A program made the position numbers and the translations under genes. This document shows positions 1 to 11,964 of a stretch of DNA of 64,000 nucleotides, piece after piece. The notes under the pieces were generated by a model that did not search any database, was not told the origin of the DNA, and saw only the letters and a program-made list of their open reading frames with translations. Every line of letters starts with the position of its first letter. The stretch's first letter is position 1. This stretch comes from Symsagittifera roscoffensis. Its lineage: Eukaryota; Xenacoelomorpha; Acoela; Convolutidae. Where the stretch lies: the NCBI RefSeq assembly GCF_963678635.1, contig NC_087070.1:35095109-35159108 (forward strand). Reading direction: 5' to 3'.

Positions 1-129
1 AAATGATCCTACAGAATATGAAAATATTTCTATAAAATACGTCAAAATCGAGACCCGAAACAAAGGAAAGTCTGGAAAAATTGTCTCAAAACAATATTTT
101 GATAGCTTTGAGAATAAAATGCTGAAAAA

Positions 130-640
130 AAAACAGACTGCGCGTACATCAGGGCAAGTCCCTGATTGATCCGACTGCCCCTTTATCCATATCGAATAGT
201 TTTGGGGAAAATATTTAAAAACTTAAAGTTTTGGACAAAATCAAAGAGCAAGTGTAGAAATTTGAGTCGTAAGAAATTAATACGACCAATTAACTAGCCT
301 CAATTAAATTTGGAACGATTTTGGTGTGAGGGATAACTCAACAGCATAAAAAATTCGCGTTACACTTTCAGCATAATGAATAAAATGTTCAAACTGCGCA
401 TAAATTAGTCCACAGCAGGGCCAAATTGGCAGTTTCCAAACTCCAGAAGTTTGCAAAAAAGATCGGAGGTAAAATATTTCAGTAAATTAAAATTTTGGAG
501 AGTCGATATCTTTAATGGAGCATAAGTTTTTTTGTCAAAAACTATTATTTTGGTCACCGAAAATTGACTGAATAAGAAAAACCACCACAAGGTTAAATAT
601 TCTGTTTTCTTCAAATATCGGGGCAATAACCGTAACTATA
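130..640 (-). repeat. HINE-like family A, copy 1
   Basis: A divergent, nearly full-length copy of the roughly 500-bp family described at 44543-45075. The left end has the conserved start (GACTGCGCGTACATCAGGG) with a 5-bp hairpin CAGGG-caagt-CCCTG and then a CCGACTGCC box. The body carries the family landmarks: AATTTGGAACGATTTT, then AAAATTGACTGAATAAGAAA, then AAATATTCTGTTTTC. The right end is degraded at the AAAGTCGGAAC box. Read in Helentron orientation, with the hairpin at the 3' end, it lies on the minus strand. The short ORFs overlapping it (405-626 and 650-850) have no coding features. Confidence 0.7.
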
Positions 641-1149
641 CAAACAAGTTTAAAATAAAAACATTTGTGAAGAGCGCAGTTTGCCTTCAGCAAATGAAAT
701 TGAACTGACAAAGAAACCGAAAATCAAATAGCCAAAAATTAAACTTAAGCAAGATGAAATTTTAAGCCTTTTCCTTATAAGACGACAAATTAACACGAAA
801 CTTTCACTATCTAAATAATTTTCTTTACTACGTCCATTTACATTTGACACAATCAGATTTTATCTTATTAGACGCATAAATAAATCTATGATTTTGGCAA
901 GTGTGCCGGATTTCCATATGTTTTCAAAAGCAGTTGTTGACTTTCTTAGATCGACCAATGTTTGGATTCTTTTTTGCTCCTAAAACAAAATTTCAAATAG
1001 AAAAATAGAAACACTCTGATAAACAGTTTGCTATTTAGAGAAGAAACGTTTTGAAAATTTTAAGAAAACCGGTCAAAACCACCGGATTTGAACATTTTTT
1101 GGGTGTCCTTGCCAAAAAATGAAGCGTGCCAATAAAATTGAAACTTAAA

Positions 1150-1574
1150 CATAAACAAAAAAATGCAATGAAGTAGAGCCCATATTATTTTCTGAAAAAA
1201 TAATCGAAATATTTAAAAGGTGTAGTTTTTGATACTCTTTATGAAAACCCTTTTTGATACTCTTTAGGAAATTTTTAAGAGCAGTTAACAACTATTAAGA
1301 ACTTTTCATACTAATTCAGGAAATTTAGGAATTTCCTGAATTAGTCAACGATTTTGGTGTGAGGGATAACTCAAAACGCATAAAAATTCGCATGAAAAAT
1401 TTGCATGAATTAGTATGAAAAGTTCTTAATAGTTGTTAACTCCTCTTAAAAATTTCCTAAAGAGTATCAAAAAGGGTTTTCATAAAGAGTATCAAAAAAT
1501 ACACCTTTTCAATATTTCAATTATTTTTTCAGAAAGTAATATGGGCTCTACTTCATTGCATTTTTTTGTTTATG
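1150..1574. repeat. Long near-perfect inverted repeat (foldback)
   Basis: The left arm 1150-1318 and right arm 1405-1574 are almost exact reverse complements (about 170 bp each, a handful of mismatches) around an 86-bp loop. Each arm holds a doubled motif, GATACTCTTTATG / GATACTCTTTAGG. The base of the loop is itself a 15-bp palindrome at 1311-1344 (CTAATTCAGGAAATT and its complement). The loop also contains GATTTTGGTGTGAGGGATAA, which is shared with family A copy 1 at 311-330. A transcript would fold into a long hairpin. Confidence 0.85.
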
Positions 1575-3126
1575 AATGCAATGAAATAGCCAAAGTTGGG
1601 CTATTTCAAGCATATTTTGTAGCCGGTCAGCTGAAAATGGATGTGATATAGAAGTACCAAATAGGGTATTTTTTGGTCAGTGAGGGGGTCATATCTAACA
1701 AGTTGATCAGATTGAAATAATTAACGCGGGAATAATTTTCTTTTTTCCATTAAGAAGCAGCAAGGTGGTGATTTATATCTACTCAAAAATCGTTTCAAAT
1801 TTATTCAAATTTGTCTAAATGGTCAAATTTTTTTTCTATATTTTTGTATGTGAGTGAACATATAACAAAAAGGAAAACTAAAACTTCTTCATGCTTTTGT
1901 AAGCCAAAATTTACTGAGATATGATGAGTGAGAACCTGAAAACTGTACAGATATGGTGGTCCAATCTTAAAAATTGCCGCTGCAAATAAATGATATTCTT
2001 TTAATTCTTTGAAATTTCGATCTCAAACGTCAAAAAATGGAGAGTCAAGTAATTCTTTAACTTTATCAAAAATACATTTAACGATTTTCATTCAAAACTG
2101 GGCTCGCAAAAATGTGTTTTTCTTAGGATTTTCAGTTTTTGAGCAATTTTGTGTTCTTGAAGTAATTTAGAGTAGTTATTTTTTTCACAGCTAATTCCAA
2201 GGAACTTTTGCATGCTTCTTGTAGAAAATTGAATAGCGTTCAGAGTCAAGTTATCTGGGTTGGTTGGATTTTCAGTGAACATTCTGTTTCTAGTATAATT
2301 TAAAAAAAAAACAAAGTTTGAAATTCATTTTGTTTAAATTAATAAAATTTGCTTTGCTCGTAAATTGGATTCAAAAAAAGTAGCACGGGAAGCACACAAA
2401 ATGTATACACACTTACTGAACTTCATAAATATGAAGTTTTTAAAACATTGAAAAAAATACACCAACAAAATTGCCCAGTAGATACTTTAAGCAACGAAAA
2501 AGCTGAAGAATACCTAATTAAATATCAAAACAAAAAAAACTCGAAAAATTTAACGACTGATGCTTGTTACATAACAAATAACTCACTGCATTAAAATTAA
2601 AAAAATAGCACAGTTGCGTCTTTAACTTTGGAATATACTGGGATGAGTTTACCCAGAAAATGCCCACAACAACCTCAAAAAGAAAGAACCACCTTTTCTT
2701 AGATAACTTCATTTGAACAATGAAGATCTATTGAACATAATATACAGCTAGGAATTTTATTATAACATTTCAACAGGTTAATTTTTCTACTTACTCCTAT
2801 TTTTTTCTTTTCTTTTTCAGAAAGCTCGTACTGTTTTGAGTTTTTTTGCGTTTTGGTCGATTCCGATAAAAATTGGAGTACGTAATTGGAAAAACAATTC
2901 AATTCTTCCGCTCAGAGAAGCCTGAAAACGCACCAGAAAATCTCATGACTAAATCTCAGGCTAATGTTTATTGGTTGTAAATGCGGTTTTTTAACAATCA
3001 TTACTGGTATACTAGCCTGAAAACAATTTATTATAATTCTAATTATCATTATATTGACTGAGTGATCACAGAAAACATGAACGTTTCGTTTCGTATATTG
3101 TTTTATATATTAATATCTTATCTTGT
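1575..3126. other. Intergenic, no gene seen
   Basis: AT-rich sequence upstream of the calcium sensor gene. All open frames are short, full of homopolymers and without recognisable domains. No clear repeat family was identified here. Confidence 0.5.
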
Positions 3127-3134
3127 TATAAAAG
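3127..3134 (+). promoter_or_regulatory. Candidate TATA box of calcium sensor gene
   Basis: TATAAAAG lies 158 bp upstream of the ATG at 3292, so a start of transcription near 3155-3165 is expected. This is a consensus match only; AT-rich DNA gives chance matches, but the G-ending 8-mer and its position fit a core promoter. Confidence 0.45.
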
Positions 3135-3291
3135 AAGTGCCATTGAAACCTCATTCTTAAGCATTAAAAACGTATCAAATTGAATCAAACACGTTGCAAG
3201 AGCGATCAAAATTACATGATAAAAATTCTTATCATAAAATTTTAAACGAGCCAATTTTACTGCATAGCTTTTATCTTCAACGTTAAATTAT

Positions 3292-3517
3292 ATGGGTAAA
3301 TCAAACAGCAAGTTGAAACGAAAAGAACTCAGATCAATCAGTCAAAAGACAAGTTTCACGACGAAAGAGATTAATGCGTGGTACAAGGTGTTTTCAAAAG
3401 AATTTCCAACTGGAAAAATTAGCCCGAAAGAATTCAGCGTGAAGTACAATCAAGGAAAAAGAAATAAGGACAAGTTTGCAATGTATTTGTTCAGAGCAGT
3501 CGACTTGAATGGAGACG
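3292..3517 (+). CDS. Neuronal calcium sensor (frequenin/hippocalcin-like), exon 1
   Basis: First coding exon of a small EF-hand calcium sensor. It encodes residues 1-75 plus one base of codon 76. It begins MGKSNSKLK, the N-myristoylation signal typical of frequenin/NCS-1. The first EF-hand is degenerate (EFPTGKIS in the loop), as is usual in this family where EF1 does not bind calcium. The exon ends inside EF-hand 2 (residues 71-82), at GAC G|GTTAGT, a good donor in phase 1. Joining to 4144 restores a perfect loop, DLNGDGVLDFRE. Family members sense calcium in neurons and switch membrane association or binding partners. The start is chosen because the ATG gives the family's exact N-terminus; the full model is 185 aa against about 190 for the family. 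Confidence 0.88.
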
Positions 3518-4143
3518 GTTAGTTTGAAACACCTTGACAAAAAACCAAATAACAAATAACAAGCTGAGAAAAAGTACATTTAAAAAATCAAAATGGGCTG
3601 ATTTTAAAATTGGAAAAGAAAATTTGCAGATCGAACAGGAGCATAATTTCGATCTTTAAAACATATCGTACCAGTTGGATGATCAAATCAAAAAGATTAA
3701 TTTAACGAGCATGTTATGGCGATTTTTTGGGCTGGTAAAATTCTTCTCACTAGAATATTAAAAAACTTACTCAATTTTCTTTACCTGATAATTTCGTGCC
3801 TTAAAGGTTTAAGAAGAAGTAGGCAACCAGAAACATATGACCTTTTGTAGCCATTAACCTTTGACCACTCAAAGAGTCCATTTTGGTGAAATTTTACACC
3901 CACGCAAAGTCAAACAAACCCAAAGTTTTTCTACGGGCGTCTTGGCTACCCGAAAAAAAAGCGGTTTTTGGTCTAAGCCTATCAAAAATTACCTAAAAAA
4001 TTTGATCTTTAGCCTGTTTGTTTTGTTTCAAAAAGCTACCCATGGCGCAAAAAGTTGTCGGGGTCTTTTTAGAGTCTCTATAGATTTAAATTGGATGACT
4101 GATAGGTCGAATAGAGCAAGATTATTCATCCATTGGTGTTCAG

Positions 4144-4289
4144 GTGTCTTAGACTTCCGTGAATTCATAGCTGCTCTGAGCGTAACATCGAGAGGTTCTT
4201 TTGAGGAGAAAGTAAAGTTCATGTTTGACATCTACGACATAGACGGAGACGGATTCATCACAAGAGACGAAATGCTCGCAATTATGCGG
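4144..4289 (+). CDS. Neuronal calcium sensor, exon 2
   Basis: Second coding exon, residues 76-124. It starts after the acceptor TTGGTGTTCAG and ends at ATGCGG|GTAAGT, a consensus donor in phase 0. It completes EF-hand 2, carries the family signature [11 protein letters not shown], and contains EF-hand 3 with a canonical loop [12 protein letters not shown] (residues 107-118). The signature is close to hippocalcin ([14 protein letters not shown]), while the N-terminus is closer to frequenin, so the subfamily is left open. The open frame upstream of 4144 (from 3861) is intronic: it lies before the splice acceptor and has no family similarity. The next coding exon is 7.5 kb downstream. Confidence 0.88.
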
Positions 4290-7200
4290 GTAAGTTGCTG
4301 TTAGCCGTTTGAACCTCGTGTTTTTTGTGAATTTTCTCGATTAAAAATTCATTCAACCTGGACCTCAATCATGCAATCATATCAAACCTGATGAGCTACT
4401 TTGAATTAAACTTTAAAAAGTGAGATAAAAATTGGTTGATAGGTGCCTGTATGGAATTTGGATTTTGGAAATACCAATGTCACGCCAGTGCCTGCTACTA
4501 CGTAATAAAAACAACTATAATTACCCCCAAAAGTGATTCATTTTTCATGGCTACAAAACTTCCCAACAACTTACTCTCACTCAAAAATCTAAAAACTCTA
4601 GTAATTCAAACAATTAATCACACGGTCTCTTTCACAAAAGCTGCTTGTTTTTTCTAATCTTGTTTCCAACAATTTATGGACCAGCTTGAGACTCTTGTTG
4701 ACTGATGTTTGAAACATTTCAAAATTTGAAAAAGTCAAAACAGAGTTGAGACTGCAACTCAATTAGCGATCTTTTCAATGAAACCAACATAATTTGATGA
4801 TCCTTCACTGGACAAACTCATCAATGAAGACGAAGATTAGGTCGAGCCATTAGAAGATTTTTAAAAAAATAACTGATATCGAAAGACGCAAACGCGAGAT
4901 CTGGTGCTACATAGCAAAGGTGCTATATTCTACCAACTTGATGCTGATCAGACAAGCATGTGATGACAGAAAAGCCAAAAAGCGTTTGTCAAGCTGCTGG
5001 GAAACCAATAAAGCAGAAGTTCGAGAGCGATGAGACAAAAAAGTTGTCAGTGTGATGCGCCAGCTGGCAAGTTTTCAGCTCAGAGGCAGGGCAAGAATTG
5101 AACACCAAACTCAACCACGCTGGGAAAATTTGTCTTTGTTCAACCCGATATTAATGAAAGACCTACTTCCTCGATACGAACAATTTGTACCATGCTGACA
5201 AACTAAGAGGAAATCCGAGCATTTTGTGAGGGCGAAGAGTAACTTCACAATGCAATGTCTGCCCAAAAAAAATAGATCGTTCGAAATTTCTCTTGAATGT
5301 TTCAGAATGTTTCATCATTAGACTCTAGGCAAGCAGGGTCTCAGATTCCCCCAAAGCAAAATTTTGCTATGCATAAAAGGACACTTCAGAATTGTACTTA
5401 GACAAACAATCTTCAACATGTAGTGCACATAAATAAAAAAGGACTTTCTATCAAAAAAAGAAGCCAACGCACTCGATTTAGCAGTGAAAACAAACTCAAT
5501 CGGGAGAATCAAAAAGATTTAATAATAACTCAGGACAATGTACTGGGCAAAGCTGATGTTGAGATTCAAGCTAAGAACACACAAAGTTAAATTCAGATTT
5601 TCAAGGGAAAGACGTTCTTACAGAAAAAAAAACCTAATTTCTATTCAAACATCATTCATAAAAGAGATGCAGCAGAAGCCAAAAAGCAAAAAAAATTTTC
5701 ATATGAAAAGAGACAAAGCTATTTTTTCGGCATCATATTGCATCGAGCATGCAGCTTATTTTATATCAATCTATCAGACTTGGACGAAAAAAAATCAAAT
5801 TTGTCAGAAAAAATTTGCGGATTCAAAAGCCACGGTAACTTACAAATTGGGTAAGAGCCATAGAGAAAGAGCTAAACATTTTAGTAGCGTATTAAAAAAA
5901 TCAACCAATAAAACTTCAGCGTTACAAAATCTTTCGAACAAACAATGGTCCCAAAAACAATAAGAATTTTTTGGGCCTCCTGCATATTTTAAAAAAATGA
6001 TAAGTGAAAATCAATTTTGACCCAAGGGCATAAAGATACATTTTATTAGATAGGCTGCAAATATTACATCTCACTTATTCCAAACCGTAGACAACATAGT
6101 CAAATAAAAAGAATACAAGATGTTTTGACAAAGACGTTTTAATTCAAATTCAAAAAATCGATGAATAAAAGCAAAAAGACGATTAAAGATTTTGATCTAC
6201 AGTTAAATATGAATTAATCGTACTTAGCAAATCGATTCCAGATACAGCCAAATTAGAGGAATCAGAAAATATTTACACAAAAACATAAAGTGAATTATTG
6301 ATTATTGAAATCAGTAGTACCTAAGGTGACGGCCAAGTTGAGAAAAGTCACAAATGTTCTGGAAAAAATAGAGAAAAACAAATCATAAATTTTAGATCAA
6401 CATTAGCAGTTCAAGAGTTTGAACCAAGGCCTTTGAAATTTCCAGCGCCAAAACAAAGCAAACAGCAAGCACCTCCAAGAGTTGCAATTGCAGGTAAGTT
6501 TCTAAAACTTGCATTATATCATGTAGAAGCTTATAATCAATGGTATCAACATATCATTATGAAATTTTCATGCGAAAAACGAACTACGCATTAAACCACA
6601 ATGAAAAGAATAAACGAATCGACAGACCAAGAAAACCACAAGAACACTACGGTACATCCTATACTCTTATGTGTGAGCAAATGACGCATTTTCATTTTAT
6701 AGAACCAAGTAAACAAAAAAAATGAATCCAGCGACCAAGATAAATGACAAAGAGCACCGCAAACGAAATAAAATTCAATCATTGATTGTCCTACATGAAA
6801 TTTAATTAAAAACGTTACCTACAGCAGTATTATACCAGGCAAATAGATTTACATGATGAAAATAACCAAAATTGTGTGGATCGAAAAACGCGAAGAACGA
6901 TATGTGTCTTAAAGTTCAAACATGTGGAACGTCTCGAAAAATTGAAAACATGCACTCCTAAGTAAATCAGAAGTTTTTTAAACAACCATAGCCTTAGTGG
7001 CTAAGGAACATTAAGCTGAGTTCCCATAGGAGCAAACCTATAGGACAAGACACTCTCACAAGAAGCATTCTCAAAAATCTCAACATTGAACATTGTAAGC
7101 TGTCACAAACTTCAGCAGACACAAATCTACAACTTTTTAAAGCATCATCAGAAAGCTCACAACTATTGGACTCAACATACTATAGAATTTTAGTAGGTTC

Positions 7201-7401
7201 AGTATCTCCCAGATTTTGCAAATTAGGCTTGATATCAACACCAATTGATGGTTCATCATGCTCACGAAATCAACTAACGCTGACCCTATCTGAATAGAGC
7301 GGCGATACATATGATCGACTCTCAACAACAAGATACTGTCACAAAACTCGACTCAGCCGGTGCGCTATAAATTGAAAGGACAAAAAGCAACCGACTGCAC
7401 A
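4290..7401. other. Intron 2, first part: decayed unclassified DNA
   Basis: About 3.1 kb of intron. From roughly 4880 to 7380 the base composition is less T-rich on the plus strand and resembles broken coding sequence (for example the Lys-rich 141-codon frame at 5538-5963, and a stretch near 6410-6490 reading PRPLKFPAPKQSKQQAPP before a GGTAAGT). Every frame is interrupted and no domain is recognisable. A decayed retroelement is possible but not shown. Confidence 0.35.
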
Positions 7402-8383
7402 ACTACCCGCATCCAGTTTTAAGCGTTAATAATCGCTTATTTTACGATTTTAGTACCAGTCTCACTAAAATTGAGATACAATCAATTTTAATCAATTATT
7501 AATCGATTATAATCTCTTTTTTTAAAAAAATCAAATTATAATTAAATATAATCCATTATAATCGATTATAATAGATTATTTATTCATCTATTTTTCGATA
7601 CAATTCTAATCGATTATAATTGATTATAATCCATTATTTTTATTCAATTTTCTATTTCGTTAATTTTGCACAAAAATCCATTATAATCGATTATAATTGA
7701 TTATAATCCTTTTTGTATGTCCATTTTTGTCTTTGAAGTTGCATCTAAATTGCTTATATTTTCTGCTTTTTGTGGACGTTGGTTCCTATGAAAAATGAGA
7801 AAAATATTTTTGAAGTTTTCCAATTAATTCAAATTTATAAGTTTTTTTTTCATTTCTTCCCCATTAGAGTTGTTTTATGATGCATATTTTAAGCTTCTTT
7901 AAACACCAAAACATTAACAAATTGATTTAGTTTCTTGATTGATTCGGGAAATTTATTTTTCATCTACCGCGAGAACCTTTCCACTCATATGAAAGGATCT
8001 CTATGAAACTTTTGTTTCGTGGTAAAACTTTGAGTTCAGATGAACCAAAGTGTTCAAGAGATCTTTTTTTAGAGTTTTGCTTATTGACACAAAAATAATA
8101 ACCCATAAGATATAATTCGAATATAGGAAAATTTCGGCAAAATAAGAGATTAAAATCGATTATAATCAATTATAATTGATTTTAAGGGTTTTTAGTAAGA
8201 ACTATAATCAATTATAATCGATTATGAGAGATTATAATCTCTTGAGAAATATCACGATTATAATCAATTATAAATCCCTTAAAGACCAAATTTTGGTAAT
8301 TATAATCGATTATAATTGTCGAAAAATCATCATAATAATCCGGTATAATTGATTACTTACGCCTAAACTTGGATGCGGGTACT
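7402..8383. repeat. AT-palindrome MITE-like element with terminal inverted repeats
   Basis: The ends are imperfect 31-bp inverted repeats (about 26/31 matching) that begin ACCCGCATCCA at 7405 and end TGGATGCGGGT at 8380. They are flanked on both sides by ACT (7402-7404 and 8381-8383), a possible 3-bp target duplication. The interior is packed with the near-palindrome ATTATAATCGATTATAAT and its variants, in two clusters (about 7490-7710 and 8150-8345). No transposase is present, so it is a non-autonomous element. It sits in intron 2 of the calcium sensor gene. Confidence 0.75.
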
Positions 8384-8504
8384 TTCATGAGAAGCAAAAG
8401 CAAGACTCTGGCTTCAGCTGTTCAGCCAGCAGTGGTCTTACGAAATCTCATCAGCCAAACATGATATAAACAGCATGGAGTGCAGCCTGTATTTAGACAA
8501 CCAT

Positions 8505-8824
8505 CAGTACTTAGACAAAAACTGTATGAACCAATCAGAATCGAGAAAACACATTAATAATCCAAAATAAAAAATAATTATACAGAAATACTCGTCAGTA
8601 TTTAGACAAATACTGTATGAACCAATCAGAATCGAGAAAAGACATTAATAATCCAAAATAAAAAATAATTATACAGAAATACTCGTCAGTATTTAGACAA
8701 ATACTGTATGAACCAATCAGAATCGAGAAAAGACATTAATAATCCAAAATAAAAAATAATTATTTATTAATTTCTTCTTTGTCTCGATTCTGAGTTGTTT
8801 AAACAGTATTTGTCTAAATACTGA
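8505..8824. repeat. Foldback element with 91-bp tandem array
   Basis: Three tandem units begin at 8505, 8596 and 8687 (91-bp period). Each starts with the near-palindrome CAGTATTTAGACAAATACTG followed by AACCAATCAGAATCGAGAAA. The last unit is followed by an inverted copy (TCTCGATTCTGAGT then CAGTATTTGTCTAAATACTG, to about 8824), so the whole forms a hairpin with one arm amplified. Confidence 0.8.
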
Positions 8825-8972
8825 CGCGTCTGAATACGCGTTTGTCTAAATCCTGCTATGTAACCAATCAGCAAATACTGCTATGAAATCAACGCGGCAC
8901 TAATCAAAGAGAAAGAATTCCAAAAGGTTTGCGTTTAAGTATCTATGCCCTCACTAACTTCTAAGTTTTTGA

Positions 8973-9124
8973 CAGTAAGTAAGTGGATAAATACTTCATT
9001 ATGCAATCAGAATCGAGATCAAAAAGTAAACACTCAAAATAAAAAATTATTAGTTAGTTCTTATGTTTTTTATTGTAATCCAACCTTGCTCTGATTGACT
9101 AATATTGAATTTGTTTACTTACTG
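8973..9124. repeat. Short foldback MITE related to 8505-8824
   Basis: An inverted pair: CAGTAAGTAAG with CAATCAGAATCGAG on the left, and CTCTGATTG with TTTACTTACTG on the right. It is about 152 bp and without coding capacity. The shared CAATCAGAATCGAG core shows kinship with the neighbouring 91-bp-unit element. Confidence 0.6.
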
Positions 9125-9325
9125 ATGAGTGTGAATACGCGGTTCTTCTTGGATACGGCGCGCCCTTTTCCTATCGGCTAATTGTATTGGACTTCAATTT
9201 CTAATTTTTTGTTCACGTGCGAAATTTTGAAGAAATTTTTTCAAATTGTTCGCATGCTTTGAGAAACCGATCATGCGTACAATGATCCCCTTAGAACAAT
9301 TTAGTGGGGTGGGGCTATTCTCATG

Positions 9326-9625
9326 CGCGAAGGACCGAATGAGCGAAAACTAAATCAGCCAAAACTCAATTTTTAAAAAAGAGCAATTGCCATTCAATTA
9401 AAATGAAATAATTGCAGCAATATTTTGCTGTTTTCATAACGAAACCCTTGAAATATACAATTTGTTCCAATTTCGCGGCGGTCAGTGACAGTTTGAAAAT
9501 TTTGCCGTTTTTATATTCGGCCAGTATCAATGTTCAGTCCCAGGAAATGTTTACTTTCTTTCCAAATTTTAGACTACTGAAATCTGATTGGCTGATTGTT
9601 ATTTTCGCGCATTCGGTCCCTCGCG
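9326..9625. repeat. 300-bp TIR element (MITE-like)
   Basis: The ends are inverted repeats: CGCGAAGGACCGAATGAGCG at 9326, and its imperfect complement (CGCGCATTCGGTCCCTCGCG) ending at 9625. AATCAGCC and GGCTGATT extend the arms inward to about 40 bp. The 72-codon open frame 9412-9630 is inside the element and has no recognisable similarity. Confidence 0.7.
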
Positions 9626-9639
9626 TTTGAGGGATTCCA

Positions 9640-10885
9640 GCCGATTTAGGGGGAAATAACTTGGTAGAAACTAGTATATTTCCTATCTTCAAGATTTAAT
9701 TATTGAAAGATAAGTGAAATGTCAATTTAATTGTTGTAGCCTTTCATTGCATATTTTATACAGAATTAATTTTCAAGTTTTATACATGCTTTGGTAAGAA
9801 ATTCTACTCTAGGTCAATAAGGGGAAGGGGTAGATGGAATTGTACGCTTGATCCTAAAAAAACTCAGCAAGTATTTGCAAGATGTTATCAAAAGCGACAT
9901 TTAAAAAATAAACAAGGATAGCCGGTTACAGTGCAAGTAGCACAGGCTGTTTCGACCATAATTTTTAGAAAACTACGGATTAAAAAGTTTTTTTGGATCT
10001 TTTTAACTATTTCCCCCTATTTCGACTTTCAGAAGTTCAACTTTGGCGGCCACAATTTCAAACAATTTTCAGAAAATATATATAGTTAAAACTTTTTACG
10101 AGAGTATTATATAAATAAAGAGTTAAAGAGTAATACAAATACGAACGCACGAAAATGAAAACCCACTTAATTGTTGACGTTTTTGAAATGCATATTTTAT
10201 GCAGAAGTGGTTGTCAAAAAAAATGCAGGGGGGGAGTTAACAAATTCCAAATGGGGGGAAATAGTTAACAAGATCCGTTTTTTTCCAATATAGTGTAGTA
10301 TTTTCTGCTTCGTGTCATGACAGCATCTGACGTTAAAAAAAAATTTAAGCATATATAAGACAATCACAGTAATACAGGAAAATTGGAAAAAAAATTGTAG
10401 AAAAATGGCTAGAAAAACTGAAACGAAATTAACAAAAATTTGTTCTTTTTTTTGCAGAAAAATTTTGGCTCCCTAAGTGAAGCTAAAAACTCCAAAAAAA
10501 CTAGTTTTACTTGCTTAAAATTAATTTTGAAGGTCCTAAATTAGGCGTATTTCAGCTTGTAAGCCTGCTCGCTTGCTTGCTTTATTCGCTCGAATTAAGA
10601 CAAAAAGTAAAAAATTCAAACCAGTTTTTCTCGACGCCGGGAAAACTTTTTGCAAACGTTATTAAGTAATTTGAATCACGACTTAAAAGACTTTAATAAG
10701 ATATATCACTCAACCCAGTCCGATTATTTTTTGTGGTACCTGATTCTGCGTGGAAAACATAAAGAAAAAACTAAAACACACAAGAATACAAAGTTCCTCC
10801 CCATTTTCAATGGTCTGAACAATAAAACCTCCAATTTCTATCCACGTTGCTTTGACCATTTTTAGATGGAGCTTTTAAATTTAAC
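9640..10885. other. Intron 2, second part: nothing recognised
   Basis: AT-rich intronic sequence between the foldback cluster and the left edge of the tandem duplication. The only open frame above 70 codons (10650-10865) is Lys/Asn-rich and without recognisable domains. Confidence 0.45.
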
Positions 10886-11778
10886 TTGGTTATGTTGCTT
10901 TTTTGCAAATTGAACGATGCATTATTTCAACTAATCAGAATGCAGTTTTTTTCGAGAGAAATAGAAATAAACTAAAGTGAGTCTGTACTAAACCGCTTAT
11001 GCAGTGCTGATTTAAATTAACCGGGCGTAAAGAAAAACATTGGAAAATTCAAACGCGTTTTTCTCTTATTGGATTAAGGTTAGACGAAAAGTGAAACTTC
11101 ATGGTGCCATTTGGTGTTCGAAAACGCAATTAAAACTTTACCCCAAAAAATGAGTCAATTTGGTTTATTTTATTTAATCAAGAATTAGGCTAAACTTTCC
11201 GAGTTAATTGATGAGAAAGTAATATTAAGAGAAGCCTCTTAAACAAGGTGACAAAACTTTAGAAATTTGAATTTCCAAAAATGCGCAAAACGTTTGAAAC
11301 TTGTTTTTGAGCAAAGTTTTGGCCTTTTATACTATAAAAATGACCTTTTTTAGCTACTAAATAAAAAGATATTCACCTACACAAGTTTCTAAGCATTTTG
11401 CATTTGTAGAAGATTGTCGGGCTGATTTAAAGTTTTCTTTTGATATAATTTTTTCATCAATTAACTCGATAACTTCTGTGTAAATCTTGATTAACTAAAA
11501 AAAGCTCGTATTACTCATTTTGGAGTAAGATTTCGGCAACGGGGGGAGGGGGTGGTGTTCACATGGAGGCTAATCGACTTCGAGTATGCTTAAGACAAGT
11601 TAACTCGCACAAGACTGCAGCAGCTTCAATCAGATTTACAGAACAGTCGCAAAAATATTCTCAAATCTTATAAACTACCTTCTTTGAAAGAATAATAGCA
11701 AAAATGAGTGCTTGTCGACTATTCACAAAAAAAAATAAAAAACAAAATCATTAGATTGTCAAAAATTCATTGTTTTAG

Positions 11779-11964
11779 GCAGTTGATTTAATGGGTGACG
11801 ACGTCGATTACGCGGAAGACGAATCCACTCCTGAATTGCGAGTAGACAAGATATTTCAGCAAATTGACTTCAACGGAGATGGCAAACTAGAACCCCAAGA
11901 AATGGTTGAAGGAATTAAAATGTACCCTTCCATCGCCAAATTACTGGCAGCTTATGAGTGTTGA
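11779..11964 (+). CDS. Neuronal calcium sensor, terminal exon 3 (copy 1)
   Basis: Last coding exon, residues 125-185, with a TGA stop at 11962-11964. The acceptor is TTGTTTTAG|GCA in phase 0, matching the phase-0 donor at 4289. It reads [20 protein letters not shown], then EF-hand 4 with a canonical loop [12 protein letters not shown] (residues 154-165), then [13 protein letters not shown]. The EDESTPE motif and the PSI-LL tail are conserved in hippocalcin and frequenin proteins. With exons 1 and 2 it gives a complete 185-aa protein with three canonical calcium loops. The exon lies about 900 bp inside duplication unit 1, so an identical exon exists at 21000-21185. Confidence 0.88.
   Translation, partial: AVDLMGDDVDYAEDESTPELRVDKIFQQIDFNGDGKLEPQEMVEGIKMYPSIAKLLAAYEC

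Noticed and set aside
3861..4143. Upstream extension of the exon 2 open frame
   Set aside because: It precedes the splice acceptor at 4143, breaks EF-hand 2 and has no family similarity.
5538..5963. 141-codon Lys-rich open frame
   Set aside because: Low-complexity basic composition, no domain, no splice context linking it to the calcium sensor exons; it lies inside intron 2 in decayed DNA.
8505..8763. CRISPR-like array
   Set aside because: The 91-bp units are contiguous without unique spacers and belong to a eukaryotic foldback element.
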